A stretch of 12,797 bases of DNA from an uncultured Collinsella sp. (GTDB lineage: Bacteria > Actinomycetota > Coriobacteriia > Coriobacteriales > Coriobacteriaceae): positions 1-12,797 of the forward strand of contig UQKV01000054.1 of the NCBI GenBank assembly GCA_900541665.1. Reading direction: 5' to 3'. The notes under the pieces are model-generated. The model made no database searches and was not told the DNA's origin. It saw only the letters and a list, made by a program, of their open reading frames with translations. The translations under genes and the position numbers were made by a program. Of this stretch, positions 7,845-12,797 are shown one piece after another (position 1 is the stretch's first letter; each line of letters begins with the position of its first letter).

Positions 7845-8378
7845 TTACTTCAGTGCGTCGGCGCGCAGATCGACGCCGGCGGATTCGAATACGAGCGTGC
7901 GGTCGTACCACCGCTCCCTTTTAATGCTCCACGCGGCGCAGGCGGTGTCCTCGTCGAGCGCATCAACGGGCACGTCGTAGGTGTACTTGCCTTCCGCGTT
8001 TTCCACATAGGGGATGAAGTCGGCCTCGCTCGCGGCGGCAGCCTCGTCGCCCGTGCCCATGAAGAGCTTGCCGTAGCCCGTGCCGGAAAGTGTCATCACG
8101 CAGTGCATGGAGCCGTTTTCCACGATGAGCTGGGCGTCCACAATCCTGAACATGTTCGAGCTGGAATCCACGGTGATTGGATAGGTGCCGTCAGCCACCT
8201 TGTCGGCGGTGATGGGGGCAGCGCCTGCGCCCTCGGGCGCATCGGCCGCCTGTTCGGTCTTTTCCTGGGAATCGGCATCGCTTGCCTTTGCGCTGTCGAT
8301 TGAATTTCCGCCGCAGCCGGCGAGCGAGAACGCGAAAAGCGCCGCCGACAGGGCGAAGACGAGGGTTTTCTTCAACAT
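7845..8378 (-). CDS. Small lipoprotein with a NEAT-like / iron-transport-associated domain
   Basis: The 177-residue exported lipoprotein has hydrophobic residues 5-20 leading to the lipobox SLAGC (Cys22). A Ser/Asp/Glu/Ala-rich linker follows (~25-55). The remaining ~120 residues form a beta-rich domain with DGTYPITVDSSSNMF, TGYGKLFMG, YTYDVPVDALDED and RWYDRTLVF. The pattern (aromatic-K-aromatic, then YxxDVPVDALDE, then a closing strand) parallels the N-terminal domain of the next gene's product. The two may present or relay a ligand such as a tetrapyrrole, but this is inference. Start ATG 8378 is preceded by AAAGGAA with good spacing; in-frame codons further upstream belong to the hairpin-rich spacer. 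It is separated from cbiK by 145 bp with several stem-loops and from the substrate-binding protein by 4 bp. Confidence 0.75.
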   Translation of the reverse strand: MLKKTLVFALSAALFAFSLAGCGGNSIDSAKASDADSQEKTEQAADAPEGAGAAPITADKVADGTYPITVDSSSNMFRIVDAQLIVENGSMHCVMTLSGTGYGKLFMGTGDEAAAASEADFIPYVENAEGKYTYDVPVDALDEDTACAAWSIKRERWYDRTLVFESAGVDLRADALK

Positions 8379-8404
8379 GGAGGGGTTCCTTTCAATCGCT
8401 TCGA

Positions 8405-8514
8405 CCGCCCGCGCCGTGCGGTGGGCGGGCGGGATGCGAATGCAACGGGCATGCGTCGTCGGTCGGGGAAAGGCGCATGCCCGTTGCACGGGGACGCGAC
8501 CGGTGCCCCCGTGC
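8405..8514. repeat. Three stem-loops in the cbiK-lipoprotein spacer
   Basis: Within 110 bp there are three inverted repeats. The first is CCGCCC 8405-8410 with GGGCGG 8423-8428. The second is a perfect 15-bp pair, TGCAACGGGCATGCG 8441-8455 with CGCATGCCCGTTGCA 8474-8488, around an 18-nt loop. The third is GCACGGGG 8486-8493 with CCCCGTGC 8507-8514. The last two overlap by 3 nt and could exclude each other. No T-tract follows in the direction of transcription, so these are not standard Rho-independent terminators. mRNA processing, 3'-end protection of cbiK message or partial termination would fit. Confidence 0.65.
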
Positions 8515-8523
8515 GCGGCGAGT

Positions 8524-9450
8524 TTACAGCTTGGCGATGGCGTCGTCCACGTGCGAGACGTAGATGTCGTCGACCGCGACGTTCTGTCCCAGACCCTGGA
8601 GCAGGCACGTCACTTCGAAGCCGGCGGCCACGAACTTCGCAGCCCAGCTGTCGGGGTCGGTCTCGTCTGCCATGTCGTTGTTCGCGTGGTCGCCCGCGAC
8701 CACCATGAACGGCGCGAGCACGGCCTTCTTGTAGCCTGCGGCGCTCGCGGCGGCGATAACATCCTCGCAGGTCGGTTCAGCCTCGACGGTGCCGACGAAG
8801 AACTGCGTCAAGCCCTCGTTCTTGAACACTTCCTGCATCTTGGCATAGTCGGCGTTGGAATCGGCTTCGGTGCCGTGGCCCATGAGGCACAGCGCCGTCT
8901 TGCCGTCGTCGAAGGACGCCATGTTCTCCTTAATGGCTGCGGCCACCTTCTTGTAGTCATCGTCGGAGGTGAGCAGCGGGTCCCCGAGCGAGATCTTGTC
9001 GAACTTGTCGGCGTACTTGTCGAGCTCGTCTTTCACGTCGGTGTATTCCAGGCCACCCATGAGATGCGTCGGCTGCACGACGATTTCCTTCACGCCGTCT
9101 TCCACGCAGCGGTCGAGCGCCTCGGTCATGTTGTCGATCGTGATGCCGTCGCGCTTCTTCAGCTTGTCGATGATGATCTGCGCGGTGAAGGCGCGGCGGA
9201 TGTCGTAGTCCTGCCAGTACTTCTCGCGGATAGCGTCTTCGATGGCGCCGATGGTGATGTGGCGCGAGTCGTTGTAGCTCGTGCCGAAGCTCGTGACGAG
9301 GATGACCGGCTTCACGGCCTTCTCCTTTTCACTCGATTTCTCGGAACTCGCGGAGGTGTTGGAGCAGCCCGCGAGCGCGACTCCGGCGAGCGCGACGGCT
9401 CCGGTTGCTGCGGCGCCCATGAAGCCGCGGCGTGACATCTGGTCGGACAT
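8524..9450 (-). CDS. cbiK: Exported CbiK-type sirohydrochlorin cobaltochelatase (Tat lipoprotein)
   Basis: The 308-residue CbiK-family chelatase inserts a divalent metal (Co2+ for CbiK) into sirohydrochlorin-type tetrapyrroles. The N-terminus carries a twin-arginine signal (MSRRGFMGAAA, Arg7-Arg8) and then a lipobox ending LAGC (Cys29), so the enzyme should be folded in the cytoplasm, exported and lipid-anchored outside. The mature domain (~46-308) keeps the residues expected for metal binding in CbiK: His192 in LMGHGTE, Glu223 in GTVEAEP and His255 in AGDHANNDM. The region after GHGTE (ADSNADY) lacks a second His that many CbiK proteins have there. Start ATG 9450 follows GGAAAGG; a TTG/ATG further upstream is not needed. 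It resembles the periplasmic CbiK of Desulfovibrio vulgaris, for which haem transport rather than B12 synthesis was suggested. It is the first gene after a cobalamin riboswitch, followed by a haem/B12-type importer. An export-borne chelatase cannot directly feed the cytoplasmic corrin pathway. Confidence 0.9.
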   Translation of the reverse strand: MSDQMSRRGFMGAAATGAVALAGVALAGCSNTSASSEKSSEKEKAVKPVILVTSFGTSYNDSRHITIGAIEDAIREKYWQDYDIRRAFTAQIIIDKLKKRDGITIDNMTEALDRCVEDGVKEIVVQPTHLMGGLEYTDVKDELDKYADKFDKISLGDPLLTSDDDYKKVAAAIKENMASFDDGKTALCLMGHGTEADSNADYAKMQEVFKNEGLTQFFVGTVEAEPTCEDVIAAASAAGYKKAVLAPFMVVAGDHANNDMADETDPDSWAAKFVAAGFEVTCLLQGLGQNVAVDDIYVSHVDDAIAKL

Positions 9451-9520
9451 GGTTTTTCCTTTCCTCGGTTTGCCGGTCCCCCCGGCGACAGTTGCTTGTC
9501 GGCACAAGCGAAAGAAAAGC

Positions 9521-9566
9521 GCACCCCTCGGGGTTCACAAGGAGCTAACGCCACGGCGATGCCGTG
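9521..9566 (-). promoter_or_regulatory. cbiK: Probable expression platform of the cobalamin riboswitch
   Basis: Read on the minus strand just 3' of the riboswitch, a hairpin CACGGC-ATC-GCCGTG (9566-9552) is followed by a short hairpin built on ACCCC/GGGGT and then GCGCTTTTCTTT. The latter could act as a weak intrinsic terminator when cobalamin is bound. The stems are short, so control by blocking the cbiK ribosome site (~9455-9465) is an alternative. Confidence 0.35.
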
Positions 9567-9573
9567 AGGAAAA

Positions 9574-9710
9574 GGCGAAGCAGTCTGGCTTGGGGCGCGA
9601 GGCGGTTCGCCCGCGCGTCCTATACAGTAATGTCCCTTGCCCAGGATTCCCACCTGGTTCCCTCCGCAAGCCAGCGCGGGCTGTGCGGGCGCCGCGCCGG
9701 TCATTTCCTT
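9574..9710 (-). ncRNA. Cobalamin (B12) riboswitch
   Basis: Read on the minus strand, the region contains the class hallmarks in order. GGAGGGAACCAGGTGGGAATCC includes the core GGTGnnAATCC; CCAGG (9657-9653) and CCTGG (9645-9641) pair as a short stem. Next comes TTACTGT (9630-9624), a GC-rich arm (GCGCGGGCGAACCGCCTCGCGC), and finally AAGCCAGACTGCTTCGCC (B12-box-like, ~9591-9574). It lies about 40 nt after the predicted transcription start and ~125 nt before the cbiK start codon. Family knowledge says adenosyl- or other cobalamin binding represses downstream expression, so the cbiK-transporter cluster should be off when B12 is plentiful. The 5' boundary is approximate. Confidence 0.88.
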
Positions 9711-9749
9711 TTATCCGATTGTCATATGCTCGTTGCCGAAACTTTTACT

Positions 9750-9778
9750 ATGATAGTGGGCACTTGTGAACGTGTCAA
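9750..9778 (-). promoter_or_regulatory. Sigma-70-type promoter for the riboswitch-cbiK-transport cluster
   Basis: On the minus strand, a perfect -35 TTGACA (9778-9773), a 17-bp spacer and -10 TATCAT (9755-9750, one mismatch to TATAAT) predict a start near 9743. This leaves a ~290-nt leader holding the cobalamin riboswitch. The flanking DNA is locally AT-rich, unlike the neighbouring genes. Confidence 0.75.
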
Positions 9779-9909
9779 AGCCAGGGCGGGCGGCATTGCG
9801 CCTCCTGCCTGCGTATTTGCGCCGATTGCCGCCGCAGGCGCCGTGTTTTGTCCGCTGCGCGAATGGCGGCGTAAACGGTTGCGATGAGAAACGGGAAGGG
9901 GAGGCTCGG

Positions 9910-10701
9910 ATGATTCATATCGTTGGCGCAGGCTCGGGCGCCGCCGACCTTATCACGCTGCGCGGGGCGCGCCTTCTGCGCGCGGCCGACGTGGTCGTTT
10001 GGGCGGGGAGCCTTGTGAACCCCGAGCTGCTCGCCGAGTGCAAGGAATCCTGCGTCGTCTACGACAGCGCGCACATGACCTTGGAGGAAGTGCTCGACGT
10101 GATGTGCGCGGCAGATGCGCGGGGCGAGGAAGTGGTGCGCCTGCATACGGGCGACCCGTGCCTGTACGGCGCCATCCAGGAGCAGATGGACGCGCTCGAC
10201 GCGCGCGGCGTGGACTACGAGGTGGTGCCCGGCGTGTCGAGTTTTTGCGGTGCCGCGGCGGCGCTTCGCCAGGAATACACGCTGCCGGGAATCAGCCAGT
10301 CGGTCGTGATCACGCGGCTTTCCGGACGCACCCCCATGCCCGCGGGAGAGGGCATGCGCACCATGGCGGAAAGCGGCTCGACTATGGTCATCTTCCTGAG
10401 CTCGGGTATGCTCGCCGAGCTTTCCGCCGAGCTTTTGGCCGCGGGCCGCAGCTCCGACGAGCCGGCGGCGCTCGTGTACAAGGCGACCTGGCCTGAGGAG
10501 CGCGTGGTGCGCTGCACAGTGGGCACGCTCGCCGATGCGGGTGCGCGAGAGGGCATCGACCGCACGGCGCTCGTGGTGGTGGGCCGCGTTCTCGGAGCTC
10601 GCGGCGGGCTTGCGCACGACGGCGCGCAAGCGGAGTCGTACGAGCGCAGCAAGCTTTACGACCCTTCGTTTGCCACGGGGTATCGGAAGGCGAGCAGCTA
10701 G
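9910..10701 (+). CDS. cbiF: Cobalt-precorrin-4 C11-methyltransferase CbiF
   Basis: The 263-residue SAM-dependent methyltransferase of anaerobic cobalamin synthesis adds the C-11 methyl group to cobalt-precorrin-4, giving cobalt-precorrin-5A, in the cytoplasm. It has the tetrapyrrole methylase fold: IVGAGSGAADLITLRG at residues 4-19, LHTGDPCLYGAIQEQM (79-94) with the GDP SAM loop, and VPGVSSF (107-113). The C-terminus SKLYDPSFATGYR is typical of CbiF/CobM. Start ATG 9910 follows GGGGAGG (about 9897-9903). CobM of the aerobic route is the close alternative, but the neighbours CbiD and CbiG place it in the cobalt-early pathway. The length is normal. It is the first gene of the plus-strand operon; its stop codon ends 1 nt before the cbiD start. 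Confidence 0.93.
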   Translation: MIHIVGAGSGAADLITLRGARLLRAADVVVWAGSLVNPELLAECKESCVVYDSAHMTLEEVLDVMCAADARGEEVVRLHTGDPCLYGAIQEQMDALDARGVDYEVVPGVSSFCGAAAALRQEYTLPGISQSVVITRLSGRTPMPAGEGMRTMAESGSTMVIFLSSGMLAELSAELLAAGRSSDEPAALVYKATWPEERVVRCTVGTLADAGAREGIDRTALVVVGRVLGARGGLAHDGAQAESYERSKLYDPSFATGYRKASS

Positions 10702-10702
10702 C

Positions 10703-11887
10703 GTGGCCTTCGAGCACTACATATATACTGGGACGACCCGCCTGCGCTGCGGCTATACCACGGGGAGCTGCGCCACGCTCGCGGCGAAGGCGGCCTGCGA
10801 GATGCTCTTGTCACGAAAGCCCGTCGGCCACGTGTCGATCGTCACCCCCGGCGGGCTGCCCGTCGAGACGGACGTGGTCGACGCATGCATCGGCGAGGGG
10901 TGCGCCCAGTGCGCCGTGCAAAAGGACGCAGGCGACGATGCCGATGTGACCGACGGCGTGCTCGTGTACGCGCGCGTGGAACATGCGGGGTCGGGCACGG
11001 GCGCTGCGGGCAGCAAGGGCGTGCCCACGAGCGAATCGGAAGTTTCCGTCGATGGCGGCGTGGGCGTGGGGCGCGTGACGTTGCCCGGGCTCGAGCAGCC
11101 GGTGGGGGCGGCCGCCATCAACGCGACGCCGCGCGCGATGATCACTTCGGCGGTGCGCGAGGTGTGCGCCGCGCACGGCTTTTCTGGAAATATTGCTGTG
11201 ACGATTTCGGTACCCGAGGGCGTTTCCCTTGCCGAAAAGACCTTCAACCCGCACCTGGGGATAGAGGGCGGCATCTCCATCCTGGGCACGACGGGCATCG
11301 TCGAGCCGCGCAGCCTCGCTGCCTTGCGCGACAGCATCGAGCTCGAGATCCGGCAGCATGCGGCTATGGGGCGGCGCGGAGTCGTGCTCACGCCCGGCAA
11401 CTACGGCGGGCAGTTCATCTCGGGGCATTTCCACCTAAACGGTGCGCCGGTGGTCTTCATCTCCAACTTTGTGGGCGATGCGATTGATTGCTGCGTTCGC
11501 GAGGGATTCACCAATGTCCTTCTTGTGGGACACATCGGCAAGCTGGTGAAGGTCGCTGGCGGCATCATGGACACCCATTCGCGTACCGCCGACTGCCGCG
11601 CGGAGATTCTGGCCGCCCACGCGGCCTTGGTCGGCGCGGGCGCGAAGACCGTGCGCGAGATCATGTCGTCGGTCACGACCACGGCGGCGCTCGAGGTAAT
11701 CGAGGCCGCCGGCGTGGGGGACGCTGCGCGCGCCTCGCTCGCCGCGGCAATCGAGGACAGGTTGCGCCGCCGCGCGGCGGGCGCATGCGACATCGCCGCG
11801 GTCGTGTTCGACGCCGAGCGCCGCGAGCTTTTCCGCACGTCGGGCGCCGATGCAGTTATCGGGGAATTGGGGGCGACGTATGAGTAA
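10703..11887 (+). CDS. cbiD: Cobalt-precorrin-5B C1-methyltransferase CbiD
   Basis: The 394-residue CbiD transfers a SAM methyl group to C-1 of cobalt-precorrin-5B in the anaerobic corrin pathway. Family features seen in order are RCGYTTGSCATLAAKAA (15-31), KDAGDDADVTDG, the VGRVTLPGL block followed by AAINATPRAMI, then VLTPGNYGG and the GHIGKLVKVAGG stretch near the middle-end. I chose GTG 10703 because it begins right after the cbiF stop (TAG 10699-10701) and just before the conserved domain, with GGAAGG ~12 nt upstream; an earlier in-frame ATG would sit inside cbiF. A Gly/Ser-rich segment (~90-115) between the two conserved blocks is a little longer than usual, in my recollection. The stop overlaps the next start (ATGAGTAA). 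Confidence 0.92.
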   Translation: MAFEHYIYTGTTRLRCGYTTGSCATLAAKAACEMLLSRKPVGHVSIVTPGGLPVETDVVDACIGEGCAQCAVQKDAGDDADVTDGVLVYARVEHAGSGTGAAGSKGVPTSESEVSVDGGVGVGRVTLPGLEQPVGAAAINATPRAMITSAVREVCAAHGFSGNIAVTISVPEGVSLAEKTFNPHLGIEGGISILGTTGIVEPRSLAALRDSIELEIRQHAAMGRRGVVLTPGNYGGQFISGHFHLNGAPVVFISNFVGDAIDCCVREGFTNVLLVGHIGKLVKVAGGIMDTHSRTADCRAEILAAHAALVGAGAKTVREIMSSVTTTAALEVIEAAGVGDAARASLAAAIEDRLRRRAAGACDIAAVVFDAERRELFRTSGADAVIGELGATYE

Positions 11888-12113
11888 AGGCGCGCTGTGC
11901 GGGGTGCGCCGCGCAATCGGCTGGCCGGGGACGAAGGTGGTCATGAAGGCGCGCCGCTCGCTTGCGGACACGAAGCGCATCCTTCGCGAGGAGGGCGCCT
12001 TCGACGGTGCCGAGCTCGTAGAGGATTGTGGGCTTCCGGGCGAGCGCGTGTACCGCTCGCTCGACGATGTGCCCGATCGGGGTAGCTACTTCTCGACGAT
12101 GGTGGTGCGCTAG
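11880..12113 (+). pseudogene. cbiL: Truncated cobalt-precorrin-2 C20-methyltransferase (CbiL C-terminal remnant)
   Basis: The small 77-residue frame matches only the last third of CbiL/CobI. TKVVMKARRSLADTKRIL corresponds to the late VxLMKxxR strand-helix region. LVEDCGLPGERVYRSL and SYFSTMVVR are the usual family C-terminus (pERv...yFS). Full CbiL is ~230 residues; the SAM-binding N-terminal domain (VGVGPGDPELLT, GDP loop) is absent, and the space upstream is filled by cbiD. It cannot be an active methyltransferase alone. ATG 11880 overlaps the cbiD stop (ATGAGTAA) and has GGGGG upstream, and the frame closes at 12113 right before the cbiG ATG. It is therefore probably translated, as a neutral remnant left by an in-frame deletion, a coupling peptide or a split subunit. 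An intact CbiL must be encoded elsewhere if this cell makes B12. Confidence 0.78.
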
Positions 12114-12797
12114 ATGAGGGTTTCCTGCATAGCGTTCACTGAGAGGGGGTATGCGTTGGCTGAGCGCACCGCACGCGCGCTTTCCGATTGCGCGCAGACA
12201 GGTGAAGATGACCCTGGCTGGGACGTTTCCGTTTCGCGCGGATTCGGCGAGGGGAAGGCCGACCTGCGCGCATGGACGGCGCACGCGTGGGAAGCGTCGG
12301 ACGCGCTTCTGTTCGTGGGCGCGGCGGGCATCGCCGTGCGGGCGATCGCGCCGCATGTCGCCTCGAAGACAAACGATCCCGCGGTTGTGGCGATCGACGA
12401 GGCGGGGCGCTTTGCCGTCCCGCTTTTGTCGGGGCATTTGGGTGGTGCGAACGAGCTTGCGCAAACTGTGGCACGCGCGGTAGGCGCCATCCCCGTCATC
12501 ACCACGGCGACCGACGTCTGCGGCGTGTGGGCGGTGGATACGTGGGCGCGCTGTGCGGGGCTCGCCGTTTCGAATCCCGAGGCCATCAAGCGAGTGTCGG
12601 CGCGGCTGCTTTCGGGCGGGCGCGTGACGCTCTATTCCGACATGCCGATTTCGGGACAGCCGCCTGAGGGGGTTGACATTGCGTCCGACCGCGCTCGGGC
12701 CGATATCGTCGTTTCGCCGTTTGCTGGCGCGAATGCAGGTGCGTCCGTTCGCGCGGCGGAGACAACGGGCAAGGTTGTGCCCGCCGGTGAGACGGGG
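12114..12797 (+). CDS. cbiG: Cobalt-precorrin-5A hydrolase CbiG (partial, runs off the window)
   Basis: An open frame starts at ATG 12114, directly after the TAG of the cbiL remnant, and has no stop over 228 codons. CbiG opens the ring-A delta-lactone of cobalt-precorrin-5A and releases acetaldehyde, giving cobalt-precorrin-5B, the CbiD substrate. Seen are FVGAAGIAVRAIAPHVASKTNDPAVV (about 67-92), IDEAGRFAVPLLSGHLGGANE (94-114) and PVITTATDV (127-135), all classic CbiG N-terminal/central motifs. Around 190-228 the sequence (SDRARADIVVSPFAGANAGASVRAAE...) looks like an extended linker before the C-terminal domain, which is outside the window. There is no strong ribosome site, so it is probably coupled to the upstream frame. 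It sits in the cbiF-cbiD-(cbiL)-cbiG operon. Confidence 0.92.
   Translation, partial: MRVSCIAFTERGYALAERTARALSDCAQTGEDDPGWDVSVSRGFGEGKADLRAWTAHAWEASDALLFVGAAGIAVRAIAPHVASKTNDPAVVAIDEAGRFAVPLLSGHLGGANELAQTVARAVGAIPVITTATDVCGVWAVDTWARCAGLAVSNPEAIKRVSARLLSGGRVTLYSDMPISGQPPEGVDIASDRARADIVVSPFAGANAGASVRAAETTGKVVPAGETG

Larger units (their letters stand above)
9451..9909. other. Divergent regulatory region between cbiK and cbiF
   Basis: This 459-bp gap has no supported gene. On the minus strand it holds a promoter (9750-9778), a cobalamin riboswitch (about 9574-9710) and a ~120-nt expression platform with small hairpins: 9552-9566 (CACGGC/GCCGTG) and a GC-rich one near 9521-9536 followed on the minus strand by TTTTCTTT. 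On the plus strand, the leader of cbiF contains an imperfect stem (GGCGGCA 9789-9795 with TGCCGCC 9827-9833). I find no convincing plus-strand promoter or second riboswitch. Confidence 0.6.

Noticed and set aside
8441..8488. Perfect 15-bp inverted repeat as a Rho-independent terminator
   Set aside because: No T-tract follows on either strand, so I list it as a stem-loop of unknown role.
8185..9435. 416-codon plus-strand open frame opposite the lipoprotein and cbiK
   Set aside because: It covers the reverse of CbiK and the hairpin spacer, with no ribosome site or family motif.
9776..9818. AAGCCAGG...CCTGCC on the plus strand as a second B12 box
   Set aside because: The upstream riboswitch core (GGTGnnAATCC, TACTGT) is not present on this strand, so the resemblance is local only.
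1..12797. CRISPR array, tRNA, rRNA or complete insertion sequence
   Set aside because: No regularly spaced direct repeats, no tRNA cloverleaf recognised by eye, and no transposase motif in any frame.

Overview
This window looks like a piece of a coriobacterial (Actinomycetota, class Coriobacteriia) chromosome. A Collinsella-like genome is my best guess, from the style of the left-hand proteins and the recurring GTTGCGGTGAAATAG repeat, but this is inference and not a database match. The left third (1-4000) has moderate GC and mixed codon use. From about 4009 to the right end the DNA is visibly richer in GC and is given over to tetrapyrrole and cobalamin functions.

Left part: a multi-pass membrane protein of the lysylphosphatidylglycerol-synthase/flippase-like family (164-1471, +) is followed by a TetR-family regulator (1588-2199, +) with a perfect inverted repeat in its promoter region. 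A long hairpin repeat (2224-2292) and a terminator-like hairpin (2314-2356) separate it from a convergent radical SAM gene (3820-2388, -). That gene is split into two frames at a run of six A residues. A second, inverted copy of the repeat core lies at 3953-3971, so the radical SAM gene sits between oppositely oriented copies.

Central part, minus strand, 9778 down to 4009: a strong sigma-70 promoter (TTGACA-17-TATCAT) leads into a cobalamin riboswitch, then an exported Tat-lipoprotein CbiK-type cobaltochelatase, a small lipoprotein, a substrate-binding lipoprotein, a FecCD/BtuC-type permease and an ATPase with an extra C-terminal domain. The last four genes are tightly packed (gaps of 0-4 bp). 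The cluster reads as a B12-repressible tetrapyrrole, corrinoid or cobalt uptake system with a chelatase outside the membrane. The exact substrate cannot be read from sequence.

Right part, plus strand, 9910 to the end: a divergent anaerobic (cobalt-early) corrin-ring operon, cbiF - cbiD - a 77-residue C-terminal remnant of cbiL - cbiG (cut by the window end). CbiF, CbiG and CbiD catalyse three successive steps from cobalt-precorrin-4 to cobalt-precorrin-6B. The genes overlap or abut and are probably translationally coupled.

Most notable points: the extracytoplasmic CbiK placed directly under a B12 riboswitch with an importer, the truncated cbiL kept inside a working operon, the frameshifted radical SAM gene, the flanking repeat, and the tandem stem-loops between cbiK and the downstream transport genes.
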